Source of the DNA: Bacillota bacterium
GTDB lineage: Bacteria > Bacillota > Clostridia > Oscillospirales > Ruminococcaceae
DNA length: 64,000 nucleotides
Assembly: GCA_023460035.1 (NCBI GenBank)
Contig: JAEWRN010000002.1
Location: 1 to 64,000 of the forward strand
Reading direction: 5' to 3'
A program made the position numbers and the translations under genes. Of the stretch, positions 25,230-33,347 are shown piece after piece. How positions within the stretch are numbered: the first letter of the stretch is position 1; each line of letters begins with the position of its first letter. The notes under the pieces were generated by a model. It did no database searches and had not been told where the DNA came from. It saw only the letters and a program-made list of their open reading frames with translations.

Positions 25230-25263
25230 TTTTGTTGACGAGTTTCCAAAAGAAGGTTATAAT
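25202..25263 (+). promoter_or_regulatory. satD promoter with overlapping inverted repeat
   Basis: TTGACG (25235-25240), 17-bp spacer and consensus TATAAT (25258-25263). Arms CAACAAAATAT (25202-25212) and ATATTTTGTTG (25227-25237) form a perfect 11-bp inverted repeat whose right arm enters the -35. The likely start is only about 14 bases ahead of the satD ATG. The strong promoter plus overlapping operator suggests tight repression. Confidence 0.75.
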
Positions 25264-25283
25264 CAATAGCAGAGGTGGTTTCC

Positions 25284-25970
25284 ATGTTCTTTTCCTTTGA
25301 TTACAATCCATTTGTTGCAATAATCGGAGATATCAAAAGTTCAAAGCAATTAGAAGACAGACGTGCTGTGCAGATACATCTTAAAGAAGTATTGGATGCA
25401 ATAAATAATGAGTACCAAGATGACATTGCTTCAAAATTCATGATAACCCTTGGCGATGAGTTTCAAGGACTTTTAAAAACAGGTTCCTCTGCGATATTCA
25501 TTATTGACAAAATTGAAAGAGAAATGTATCCAATTAAATTACGGTTTGGCCTTGGCGTTGGAGAAATAACCACAGATATCAATTCTAATATGCCGTTGGG
25601 AGCTGATGGACCAGCTTATTATAAAGCAAGAAAAATAATCGATGAACTAAAGGCATCTGAAAAAAAGAAAATGGAATCAAAGGTGAATGTTAAAATTGAA
25701 GTACAAGGTAATTCTGATATTTCCGAATTAATCAATACCATTTTTTCATTACTAACGACGATAAAAGAGGCATGGACATCTCGTCAAGTCCAAATCATCA
25801 ATTCTTATTTAGAAACTGATGGTACACAAGAGGATACAGCAAAAAAACTAAACATAAATCAATCTAATGTCCAAAAAGCATTATCTTCTGCAAATTATTA
25901 TACTTATCGAAAAGCTATAGAAACCATTGCGAAAGTTCTATCGGACATAAAGGAGGATAATGGTGTATAA
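25284..25970 (+). CDS. SatD family protein; possible divergent nucleotide cyclase
   Basis: 228 residues. Text such as VAIIGDIKSSKQLEDR (Asp16) and LGDEFQGLL (Asp58) identifies the SatD family, named from the Streptococcus mutans sat (acid tolerance) locus. The order D-about 42 residues-GDEF, then LRFGLGVGEIT and GPAYYKARKI (Arg116), follows the class III adenylate/guanylate cyclase core, with Tyr replacing the usual Asn. Residues about 165-205 hold a sigma-region-4-like helix-turn-helix (EDTAKKLNINQSNVQKAL). The ATG at 25284 follows AGAGGTGG by 5 bases. Overlaps the DUF3307 gene by 11 bases. Enzymatic activity is inference. Confidence 0.8.
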   Translation: MFFSFDYNPFVAIIGDIKSSKQLEDRRAVQIHLKEVLDAINNEYQDDIASKFMITLGDEFQGLLKTGSSAIFIIDKIEREMYPIKLRFGLGVGEITTDINSNMPLGADGPAYYKARKIIDELKASEKKKMESKVNVKIEVQGNSDISELINTIFSLLTTIKEAWTSRQVQIINSYLETDGTQEDTAKKLNINQSNVQKALSSANYYTYRKAIETIAKVLSDIKEDNGV

Positions 25971-26709
25971 AAATTTATTGATCCTCTTTGTACTTCTTCA
26001 TGTGCTCGGAGATTTTTATCTCCAAACCGATATAATTTCTGAGCAAAAAATTTCTAAGTACAAGTATGTTTTTTTTCATAGTATCATATATGCTGCCGTA
26101 TTTTGTGTGGGCACTATAGTAATATGGTCTTTGCAAATTGCTATAGCAATTTTGGTCTTATCAGTTTTACACTTTATGATCGATTCGATTAAGTATCTCT
26201 ATATTAAATATTTTAATCACGTTTCAGAGTCAATTGTTTATTGCACTGATCAATGTGTACACATTTTGTCAATAATAATTACAGTAGTAATTTTTAAATA
26301 CTGCAATTACAATATAGCATTTTTACCTGAAGCAAACAGTTTTCTAAGTATCTTTATTAATAACAGCCTGGCCTCCTTAAGATGGGCCTGTATTATTTTG
26401 ATTGTTTGTAAGCCTGCTAATATCACAATAAAGAAGATGTTATCCAAATACAAGCCAAGTAGCAAAGATGAAAATGATGATAATACCATCAAAAATGTTG
26501 GGGCATTTATTGGAACACTTGAAAGAATTATCATTGTACTGCTACTGGGTGTAAATCAATATGCTACCATAGGGTTGGTATTAACCGCGAAATCAGTTGC
26601 CCGATATGATAAAATATCTAAAGATCCACCATTTGCTGAATATTATTTGCTTGGCACATTGTTAAGCACGTTACTTGTGCTTCTTACATATTTACTGTTA
26701 TGCAAATAA
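25960..26709 (+). CDS. DUF3307 family membrane protein
   Basis: 249 residues, about six to seven membrane segments. The family marks are LLHVLGDFYLQTD (residues 12-24), HFMIDSIKYLY and CTDQCVH, which together are conserved His/Asp residues inside the membrane and typical of DUF3307. AGGAGG precedes the ATG, which lies inside the end of satD, so the two are made in a fixed ratio. AT-rich like satD. Function is unknown; as the membrane partner of a SatD protein it may be an effector, receptor or enzyme of the same pathway. Confidence 0.82.
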   Translation: MVYKNLLILFVLLHVLGDFYLQTDIISEQKISKYKYVFFHSIIYAAVFCVGTIVIWSLQIAIAILVLSVLHFMIDSIKYLYIKYFNHVSESIVYCTDQCVHILSIIITVVIFKYCNYNIAFLPEANSFLSIFINNSLASLRWACIILIVCKPANITIKKMLSKYKPSSKDENDDNTIKNVGAFIGTLERIIIVLLLGVNQYATIGLVLTAKSVARYDKISKDPPFAEYYLLGTLLSTLLVLLTYLLLCK

Positions 26710-26751
26710 GGAAGTGGACAATCGAGAGTAATTTAAAGAAAACAAGAAAAG

Positions 26752-26787
26752 AAAGCAGGGTCGCCAATTTTGGCGACCCTGCTTTTT
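26752..26787. terminator. Bidirectional terminator between DUF3307 and tRNA-fMet
   Basis: Stem AAAGCAGGGTCGCC / GGCGACCCTGCTTT around an AATTTT-type loop, with six T on the plus strand ending at the tRNA CCA end, and a T-rich tail on the minus strand. It ends both the island operon and the tRNA transcript. Confidence 0.9.
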
Positions 26788-26864
<77 letters not shown>

Positions 26865-26895
26865 ATATTGTGCCCCGCTTTTTGAGGGCTTAATT

Positions 26896-26924
26896 ATAAT
26901 ACCACATGCCCCTTTTATTGTCAA
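26896..26924 (-). promoter_or_regulatory. tRNA-fMet promoter
   Basis: Minus strand TTGACA (complement of 26919-26924), 17-bp spacer, TATTAT (complement of 26896-26901), about 32 bases before the tRNA 5' end. Confidence 0.85.
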
Positions 26925-27288
26925 GTAGTTTTTCTGTTTGCCGCACACTTAGGCCACCGCCTGCCATGGCAACACCTTGCTGCTTTTGCCGTAAAAGCCA
27001 ACACTGTGCCGCCCCTGCCGCGCGGTTTTGCCGCCGGCAAACAACCTGGTTGTGGTTGGGGGCCGGTGGCCTGCCAAAGCAGGTTGAGCGGTCTTTTTTT
27101 ATACAACTCGTACTATACCAGTAAAATATGTCACATTTAATATGTTTTTATTTGGTTTCTTGCGCTTTTTTGTGACAAATTTGCCGCTGCCGGCTATTGT
27201 GGGCACCGGCCGCCACCGTGCACCCGCGTTGCTTTTGCCCCTGTGCTGCACACCGTACCCGCACCCGGCCGGCCACCGCCCGGCAAGT
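26925..27288. other. Gene-free gap before malQ
   Basis: GC-rich again after the island. No gene or clear terminator is visible; the malQ stop lies at its right end. Confidence 0.4.
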
Positions 27289-28782
27289 TCAGGCGCGGCC
27301 ATACAGCTTTGTAAAATCCGCCATTTCTTTGGCAAGGGCCGGGGTCAGATACGACGCCGAAAGCCGCCACGCCCAGTTGCCGCCAATGGTGGCCGGGGTG
27401 TTGATGCGCGCTTCGCCCCCAAGGCCCAGCCAGTCCTGCATGGGGATGACCGCCAGCGCCGCCGCACTGCCAAACGCGGCGCGCAAAAATGCCCATACCC
27501 CCTGCCGGGTACTTTGCCCCGTGCAGCCAAGGTACTGCTTTGCCAGCCGCACGTCGTCGCGCCGGCCGCTGCAAAGCCAGCCCGCCGTGGTGTCGTTGTC
27601 GTGCGTGCCGGTGTACACCACACAGTTTTCGGGGTAGGTGTAGGGCCGGTAATCATGCTCTTCCCGCGTGTCAAACGCAAACTGTAGCACCTTCATGCCG
27701 GGGTAGCCGCTCTCGCGCAGCAGGGCCTGCACCTGCGGGGTTAAAAAGCCCAAATCCTCGGCAACAATGGGCGCGTTGCCAAACCGCGCCTGCAACGCGT
27801 GAATGAACGCCATGCCGGGGCCGGGCAGCCAGCTGCCGCGGCGGGCCGTGCCCGCGCTGAACGGGATGGCGTAATAGCTTTCAAACCCTCTGAAATGGTC
27901 AACCCGCACCGCGTCAAACAGGGTAAATGCCGCCTGCATGCGCTGCAGCCACCACGCAAAGCCGGTGCTTTCGTGTGCAGGCCAATCGTACAGCGGGTTG
28001 CCCCAAAGCTGCCCGTCGGTCGCAAAGGCATCGGGCGGGCAGCCCGCAACCGCGGTGGGCCAGCCCGCGTCGTCCAAACAAAATAGCTCACGATTTGCCC
28101 ACACGTCCGCCGAATCCAGCGCCACGTAAATGGGCAGATCACCCAAAATCTCGACCCCGTTGTCGTTCGCGTATTGTTTCAGCGCCGCCCATTGCGTATA
28201 CGCTTGATACTGCACAAAGGCGTGAAAGCGTTGTTCTTCTGCGCAAAGCTTTTGCGCCTGTTGCAGTGCATCCTTTTCCCGCAGGCGCAGCGGGGCCGGC
28301 CATTTTTGCCACGACAGCCCACCCTGTGCCTGTTTGATGGCCATGTACAGCGTGTAATCGCCCAGCCAGCTTTGCTGCTGCTCGCAAAAAGCATTTAGCC
28401 CGGCCATTTGCCCCTGTTTGCAAAAGGCGGCATACGCCTGCCGCAACAGCGGCATGCGCTTTTCAAACAGCGCCATATAGCTTACCCGCGCGTCTGCCTG
28501 CTGGGGGAAAGCGGCCTCGCACTGCTGCGCCGTCAGCAGGCCCTGCTCGCACAGGGCGTCCAAGTCGATAAAATAGGGGTTCAGCGCAAAGGCCGAAAAG
28601 CTTTGGTAGGGGCTGTCGGCAAAGCTGGTGGCCCCCAGCGGCAGCACCTGCCACACCGCCTGGCGCGCCGCGGCAAGAAAATCTACCCACTCAAATGCCG
28701 CGCAGCCAAATGTGCCGATGCCATACGGCCCCGGCAGGCTGAACACCGGCAGCAGTACCCCGCTTCTTCTCATCCTGTCCAC
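27289..28782 (-). CDS. malQ: 4-alpha-glucanotransferase (amylomaltase)
   Basis: 497 residues, the usual length of GH77 enzymes. Family landmarks: GVLLPVFSLPGPYGIGTFG at the N-terminus, SPYQSFSAFALNPYFIDLD, the nucleophile segment VRVDHFRGFESYY, the acid/base segment VAEDLGFL and the third acidic motif YTGTHDNDTTAGW. Transfers maltodextrin segments between 1,4-glucans in maltose/glycogen metabolism, in the cytoplasm. Stands alone here, downstream of the GNAT gene and its terminator. Confidence 0.96.
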   Translation of the reverse strand: MDRMRRSGVLLPVFSLPGPYGIGTFGCAAFEWVDFLAAARQAVWQVLPLGATSFADSPYQSFSAFALNPYFIDLDALCEQGLLTAQQCEAAFPQQADARVSYMALFEKRMPLLRQAYAAFCKQGQMAGLNAFCEQQQSWLGDYTLYMAIKQAQGGLSWQKWPAPLRLREKDALQQAQKLCAEEQRFHAFVQYQAYTQWAALKQYANDNGVEILGDLPIYVALDSADVWANRELFCLDDAGWPTAVAGCPPDAFATDGQLWGNPLYDWPAHESTGFAWWLQRMQAAFTLFDAVRVDHFRGFESYYAIPFSAGTARRGSWLPGPGMAFIHALQARFGNAPIVAEDLGFLTPQVQALLRESGYPGMKVLQFAFDTREEHDYRPYTYPENCVVYTGTHDNDTTAGWLCSGRRDDVRLAKQYLGCTGQSTRQGVWAFLRAAFGSAAALAVIPMQDWLGLGGEARINTPATIGGNWAWRLSASYLTPALAKEMADFTKLYGRA

Positions 28783-28798
28783 CCCTTTTTACTGCGCA

Positions 28799-28820
28799 AA
28801 AAACGGGGCCTGCGCCCCGT
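28799..28820 (-). terminator. Terminator after the GNAT gene
   Basis: ACGGGGC / GCCCCGT stem with a CTGC loop and six T on the minus strand, between the GNAT stop and malQ start. Confidence 0.8.
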
Positions 28821-28875
28821 GTGGCATGTATGGGCAGCAAAGCCGCCCGCTGCCCTGCCCTTTGCCGCTTTGCGC

Positions 28876-29361
28876 TTACCATGTTTTGCTGTAATAGCCC
28901 CGCGCCTCATCGTACCGGTAGCCGTTTGCCAGCAGCACCCCGCAAGAAGCTAAATTTGCTTCGTCCGGCTGCACAATAATCTGCTTTGCCCCGGTTTCGC
29001 GGCGCACAGTGCTTGTCAGCAGCGCAACGAGCCGTTTGCCAAGGCCCTGCCCCAAAAGCGCGGGCTCGCCGATTAAATAATCAATGGAGTATAGCTGCCC
29101 CGGGGCATCGACCTTGTACCAGTCCTCCAGCGCTTTTGCATCCCAGCAATCATAATACTGGCAAAAGCCGGCCGGCTTGCCGGCAAGCCGGGCAATATAG
29201 TGGTGCAGCCAGCAAAACTCGCCGCCGCGCCCGCGCAGCTCTGCCAGCCAGTTGTCGGTGTCCTCGTACCACTTTAACACATGGGGCCGGCGCAGCCATG
29301 TTTCCAGCAAGGGTAGGTCCTCATCCGTTAGGGGGTGTAATGTCAGCTTTGGCTGCTGCAT
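28876..29361 (-). CDS. GNAT acetyltransferase, AAC(6')-like
   Basis: 161 residues from the ATG at 29361, which has AAAGGAGG 5-6 bases upstream. LTLHPLTDEDLPLLETWLRRPHVLKWY at the N-terminus, GKPAGFCQYYD, SIDYLIGEPALLGQGLGKRLVALL (acetyl-CoA loop) and VQPDEANLASCGVLLANGY follow the plan of aminoglycoside 6'-N-acetyltransferases. Many chromosomal proteins of this group do not confer resistance, so the substrate is open. Single-gene transcript. Confidence 0.85.
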   Translation of the reverse strand: MQQPKLTLHPLTDEDLPLLETWLRRPHVLKWYEDTDNWLAELRGRGGEFCWLHHYIARLAGKPAGFCQYYDCWDAKALEDWYKVDAPGQLYSIDYLIGEPALLGQGLGKRLVALLTSTVRRETGAKQIIVQPDEANLASCGVLLANGYRYDEARGYYSKTW

Positions 29362-29602
29362 AATATCCTCCTTTGTGGCAAACCGTTTTTGCTTGCCCCG
29401 GCATTTGTGCCGGGCAACACCTTTGCGGCGGCGTTTGCCGCCCTTTGTTATGCCCAGTATACCCGATTGCAATGCCTTGTGCAAACCCCCGCTTTTTGTC
29501 GCGCTAGGTTTTCAACAACCTGTGCTACCGCTGGTGGAAAACTGCCGCACACCGGGCCGCTTTGCCGGCCCAAACGGCTGCCGCATCTTTTTTATACACA
29601 AG

Positions 29603-29640
29603 TAAAAACGGAAGCAAGGCAAGTGCCCCTTCTGTTTTTT
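29603..29640. terminator. Probable terminator after the CPBP gene
   Basis: Stem AAAACGGAAG / CTTCTGTTTT (one wobble pair) with a 14-base loop; A- and T-runs at the two ends allow function on either strand. It is about 65 bases past the CPBP stop. Confidence 0.5.
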
Positions 29641-29703
29641 GCGCGGGCTTATCCCCTTTTTACCACACGCGGCTGCCCCTGTGCAACTGCGGCGGCAAGG
29701 TTG

Positions 29704-30429
29704 CTATGCCAGCACCGCCATGGCAAAGCCAATGGTGGAAACCAAATTACAAATACAGTGAAACGCGATGCTGATATAGATATTTTTTTGTTTATACGCG
29801 ACATAGGCGACCGGCACAAACAGCGCAATGCGAAACAGGTTGTTAAACGGCAGCCAAAAATGGTACAAAGAAAACAAGACGGCAATCAATACCGGGGCCG
29901 CGGCGCCTTGTTTTTTATAGTGAGAGGTCAAATACCCCCTGAAAAACAACTCTTCGGTGACGGGCGCTACCACGACGTTGAACAGCCCGTAGTAGATACA
30001 GGTAAAAATTAACACCGGCCTTGAAAAGGTTTTTAAATAGGTGTAATTTGCCCAGTCAAAGCCTGCCGGCAGCCGGCTTAGCACCGCGGCCCGCGCCCCG
30101 GCAAAAAACTGGTTTTCAACCGGTAGCCAAAAGGCAGAAAGCAGCCCCGCCAGCCCAAAAAACAAAAGCGCAATGACCACCGTTTGCAAAACCGGCGCGC
30201 TGCCCTGCCCTGCAAACGCACTTTGCAGCGAACAGGTGCCGGTCTCTTTTTTGCTGGCGGATAAAATGGCCCCCAGCTCGATGGGCACTAACGTAAAGGT
30301 GCCCACAAGGCAAAACAGCAGAAGGTGTGGCAGCGGCCAGTAAAAGCCCAGCAGCAGATAACTAAGGCTGATCGCCGCCGCCGGGGTAACAATGCGCAGT
30401 AACAGCCCTTTGGTACTGATTGTGTTCAT
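29704..30429 (-). CDS. CPBP family intramembrane metalloprotease
   Basis: 241 residues with about seven membrane helices. Motif 1 is VTEELFFRGYLTSHY (EExxxR), followed by a second motif FSLYHFWLPFNN (the FxxxH type) and a third near VAYKQKNIYISIAFHCICN. These are the marks of Abi/CAAX glutamic intramembrane proteases. The ATG follows AAAGGATG. Members process prenylated or bacteriocin-related peptides or act in immunity; no partner peptide gene is seen nearby. Confidence 0.88.
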   Translation of the reverse strand: MNTISTKGLLLRIVTPAAAISLSYLLLGFYWPLPHLLLFCLVGTFTLVPIELGAILSASKKETGTCSLQSAFAGQGSAPVLQTVVIALLFFGLAGLLSAFWLPVENQFFAGARAAVLSRLPAGFDWANYTYLKTFSRPVLIFTCIYYGLFNVVVAPVTEELFFRGYLTSHYKKQGAAAPVLIAVLFSLYHFWLPFNNLFRIALFVPVAYVAYKQKNIYISIAFHCICNLVSTIGFAMAVLA

Positions 30430-30851
30430 TCTGTCATCCTTTATTCGGGTTGAAATTAAAGCGCACCCTGATTATAAATACTATACTCTATAAAATTACC
30501 CTGTTTTGCATGGCCGCATCGCCTGGCGTTTTTGTTTGTATCCTGTACCGCGTGCCCTGCTGTGCGCGGGGTAGCTGGGTATATGGCCGCCGGGTTTTCA
30601 ATAAAAACAGGCAGTGCCGGTGGAAAAGTACACTGCCCTGCGTGGACACCTGCCCTTTACCCCATGTTTTGGGGTTATTTTCTGCCCCAGAATTTACTTG
30701 GCACGGCAACCTGAAACGCCCGTTGCCGCTGCCTGATAAATGCGGCGTACAGCAAATTTTTTTGCCCTGCGTTTTGCCACCCAGTTTGTGCCGACGGTCG
30801 CCACGTACCCGGTGGTTTTATCTTACCATAAAAGCAGGCAAATCTGTATAC
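30430..30851. other. Gene-free gap before tRNA-Lys
   Basis: No coding sequence with a domain or ribosome binding site. The left end (about 30440-30500) is AT-rich and probably holds the CPBP promoter; the remainder is GC-rich with nothing I can name. Confidence 0.4.
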
Positions 30852-30885
30852 AAAAAAAGCGGGAAACCCAAAGGTTCCCCGCTTT
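30852..30885 (-). terminator. tRNA-Lys terminator
   Basis: Stem AAAAGCGGGGAACC paired with GGTTTCCCGCTTTT (one bulge) and seven T on the minus strand, directly after the tRNA CCA end. Confidence 0.88.
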
Positions 30886-30961
30886 TGGTGAGCCACCGGA
30901 GATTCGAACTCCGGACCCATTGCTTAAAAGGCAATTGCTCTGCCGACTGAGCTAGTGGCTC
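30886..30961 (-). tRNA. tRNA-Lys (TTT)
   Basis: 76 bases with encoded CCA. Acceptor stem GAGCCAC/GTGGCTC, D-arm AGCTCAGTCGGCAGAGCA, anticodon loop CTTTTAA (TTT), T-arm CCGGAGTTCGAATCTCCGG. All arms pair fully. Confidence 0.97.
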
Positions 30962-30991
30962 GTTTGTTTTTGCGTAATTTGACGCTTAATT

Positions 30992-31020
30992 ATTATAACA
31001 ACCCTGTAACAGAATGTCAA
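30992..31020 (-). promoter_or_regulatory. tRNA-Lys promoter
   Basis: Consensus TTGACA (complement of 31015-31020), 17-bp spacer and TATAAT (complement of 30992-30997) on the minus strand. Confidence 0.9.
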
Positions 31021-31072
31021 TACTCTGCGGGGCGAAAAACCAATTTGTTTTGCCCCTTTTGACCGCCGTGCA

Positions 31073-31108
31073 CAAAAAAAACAAGGCGCTGCATTGGCAG
31101 CGCCTTGT
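31073..31108 (-). terminator. serS terminator
   Basis: ACAAGGCGCTGC / GCAGCGCCTTGT perfect 12-bp stem, ATTG loop, and a run of eight T on the minus strand, about 25 bases past the serS stop. Confidence 0.92.
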
Positions 31109-31130
31109 TTGTCATTTTTTACCTGTTATT

Positions 31131-32420
31131 TTATTTGTTCGGGCGCAGCTCGGCTTTGCCGCCCATGTAGGGGCGCAGAACCTCAGGGATGCGCACACTG
31201 CCGTCGGCCTGCAGGTTGTTTTCCAGCAGGGCAATCAGCATGCGGGGGGGCGCCACGGCGGTGTTGTTCAACGTGTGGGGCAAATAGTTGCCGTCCTCGC
31301 CCTTGATGCGGATTTTCAGGCGGCGGGCCTGTGCGTCGCCGAGGTTCGAGCAGCTGCACACCTCAAAATACTTCTGCTGGCGGGGGCTCCACGCCTCAAT
31401 GTCGCAGCTTTTCACCTTTAAGTCGGCAAGGTCGCCCGAGCAGCATTCCAGCTGGCGCACCGGGATATCCATGCTGCGGAACAGCTCGACGCTGTTTCTC
31501 CACAGCTTGTCGTACCAGGCCATGCTCTCTTCGGGCTTGCAGACGACAATCATCTCCTGCTTTTCAAACTGGTGAATGCGGTACACACCGCGCTCCTCCA
31601 GCCCGTGGGCACCCTTTTCTTTGCGGAAGCACGGGCTGTAGCTGGTCAGCGTCAGCGGCAGCTGCTCTTCGGGTACCATCTGGTCAACAAACCGGCCGAT
31701 CATCGTGTGCTCCGACGTGCCGATTAAATACAGGTCCTCGCCCTCAATCTTGTACATCATCGCGTCCATTTCGGGGAAGCTCATGACCCCCTGCACCACC
31801 GAGCCGTGCATCATGAACGGGGGGATGACATAGGTAAAGCCCTTTTTGTCGATCATAAAATCGCGCGCATAGGCCAGCACAGCCTCGTGCAGGCGGGCAA
31901 TGTCGCCAATCAGGTAGTAAAACCCGTTGCCAGCCACACGGCGGGCGCTGTCAAGGTCAATGCCGCCAAGGCTTTCCATAATTTCGGTGTGATACGGGAT
32001 TTCAAAATCCGGCACGACGGGCTCGCCAAAGCGCTCTACCTCCACGTTGTGGCTGTCATCCGGCCCAATGGGCACACTGGCATCGATGATGTTCGGGATA
32101 TTCATCATGATGGTGCGGATTTTTTCTTCCAGCTCTGCTTCCTGCTCTTCCAGCTCTTTCAAGCGGTCCGCCTGGGCAGAAACCTGCTTTTTCACCTCTT
32201 CGGCCTCGTCACGCTTGCCCTGCCCCATTAAACCACCAATGGTTTTGGACAGGCGGTTGCGCTCTGCGCGCAGCGCCCCGGCCTCGGTGATGGCGGCGCG
32301 GTTTTCCACGTCCAGCGCAATCACTTCGTCCACCAGGGGCAATTTATGCTCTTGAAATTTCTTTTTGATGTTCTCCTTGACGAGTTCCGGGTTTTCCCGG
32401 ACAAATTTGATGTCCAGCAT
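31131..32420 (-). CDS. serS: Seryl-tRNA synthetase
   Basis: 429 residues, normal length. N-terminal coiled-coil arm (MLDIKFVRENPELVKENIKKKF to about residue 110), class II core with motif 2 SPCFRKEKGAHGLEERGVYRIHQFEKQE and motif 3 NNTAVAPPRMLIALLENN; the last line differs from the common G-R-x-L-I form by APPRMLIA, still within the family. Charges tRNA-Ser with serine. The start overlaps the parB stop (TAATG). No T-box leader, since it rides on the parA-parB transcript. Confidence 0.97.
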   Translation of the reverse strand: MLDIKFVRENPELVKENIKKKFQEHKLPLVDEVIALDVENRAAITEAGALRAERNRLSKTIGGLMGQGKRDEAEEVKKQVSAQADRLKELEEQEAELEEKIRTIMMNIPNIIDASVPIGPDDSHNVEVERFGEPVVPDFEIPYHTEIMESLGGIDLDSARRVAGNGFYYLIGDIARLHEAVLAYARDFMIDKKGFTYVIPPFMMHGSVVQGVMSFPEMDAMMYKIEGEDLYLIGTSEHTMIGRFVDQMVPEEQLPLTLTSYSPCFRKEKGAHGLEERGVYRIHQFEKQEMIVVCKPEESMAWYDKLWRNSVELFRSMDIPVRQLECCSGDLADLKVKSCDIEAWSPRQQKYFEVCSCSNLGDAQARRLKIRIKGEDGNYLPHTLNNTAVAPPRMLIALLENNLQADGSVRIPEVLRPYMGGKAELRPNK

Positions 32421-33286
32421 TAGTTTCTTTTCTCCTTTTCATAGTTCCCCAGCAGGTTGGCAAACGCGCGCAGCTGGTCGTCACTGTAGAAATGCACGGA
32501 AAGTGTCCCTTTTCCCTCTTTATACTTTACGCCGACTTCGGTGCCAAGCGCCTCTTGCAGCGAAAGCTCTACTTCACAGGGCAGCGCCGGGCGCGGTTCG
32601 GCGGCCCGCTCTTTGTGCGGGCGGCTCATCTGCCGGCAAAGCGCCTCGGTCTGGCGCACGTTCAGGTTTTTTTGCAGCACGGTTTTTGCCACATCAACGC
32701 GGGCGTTATCCCCCTCGATGGACAAAATGGCGCGCGCGTGCCCCGCGCTAAGCTTGCCGCCGCGCAGGTATTGCAGCACTTCGGCGGGCAATGCGAGCAA
32801 CCGCAGCGCATTGGCCACCGCCGGGCGGCTTTTTGCCACCCGCTGGGCGGCCTGCTCTTGCGTTAAGCCACAGCTTTCAATCAGCTGCTGGTAGCCGAAT
32901 GCCTCTTCGACGGGGTTTAAATCCTCACGCTGCAGGTTTTCAATCAGTGCCAGCTCCATCGCCTCGGCGTCGCTTACCTCCCGCACCACCGCGGGGATTT
33001 CGGTCAGCCCCGCTTCCCGCGCCGCGCGCCAGCGCCGCTCGCCCGCGATAATCTGGTAGCCGCCCGCGGGGTTGGGCCGCACCGTGATGGGCTGCAGCAC
33101 CCCGTGCTGCTGGATGGACTGCGCCAGCTCTGCCAGGCTTTCGGGTGCAAAGTGCTTGCGAGGCTGTGCTTTATCCGGCTCAATCTCCGCAAGGGGCAGT
33201 GCAGAGGGTTTTGTCCCCGTTGCACTGTCCGATTCGACAAACAGCGAATCTAAACCGCGGCCAAGGCCGCCTTTTTTTGCCGCCAT
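32420..33286 (-). CDS. parB: Chromosome-partitioning protein ParB/Spo0J
   Basis: 288 residues from the ATG at 33286 (AAGGAGG upstream). Begins KKGGLGRGLDSLF, has the CTPase/ParB box PRKHF and GERRWRAAREAGL, the ENLQREDLNPVEEAFGYQQL segment and the DNA-binding helix-turn-helix LTQEQAAQRVAKSRPAVANALRLL. It loads on parS and slides as a CTP clamp. Three perfect parS sites lie only about 1.5 kb away, upstream of parA. Only one ParB is present and no noc gene is seen in its usual place beside rsmG. Confidence 0.96.
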   Translation of the reverse strand: MAAKKGGLGRGLDSLFVESDSATGTKPSALPLAEIEPDKAQPRKHFAPESLAELAQSIQQHGVLQPITVRPNPAGGYQIIAGERRWRAAREAGLTEIPAVVREVSDAEAMELALIENLQREDLNPVEEAFGYQQLIESCGLTQEQAAQRVAKSRPAVANALRLLALPAEVLQYLRGGKLSAGHARAILSIEGDNARVDVAKTVLQKNLNVRQTEALCRQMSRPHKERAAEPRPALPCEVELSLQEALGTEVGVKYKEGKGTLSVHFYSDDQLRAFANLLGNYEKEKRN

Positions 33287-33347
33287 ATGATACCTCCTTC
33301 TGTTTTGTGCCCGCGCAGCCGGTACCCCGGCGCGGCACATAACCGGT

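Noticed and set aside
32420..33347. T-box leader for serS
   Set aside because: serS starts on the parB stop codon; no leader, specifier loop or T-box sequence is present.
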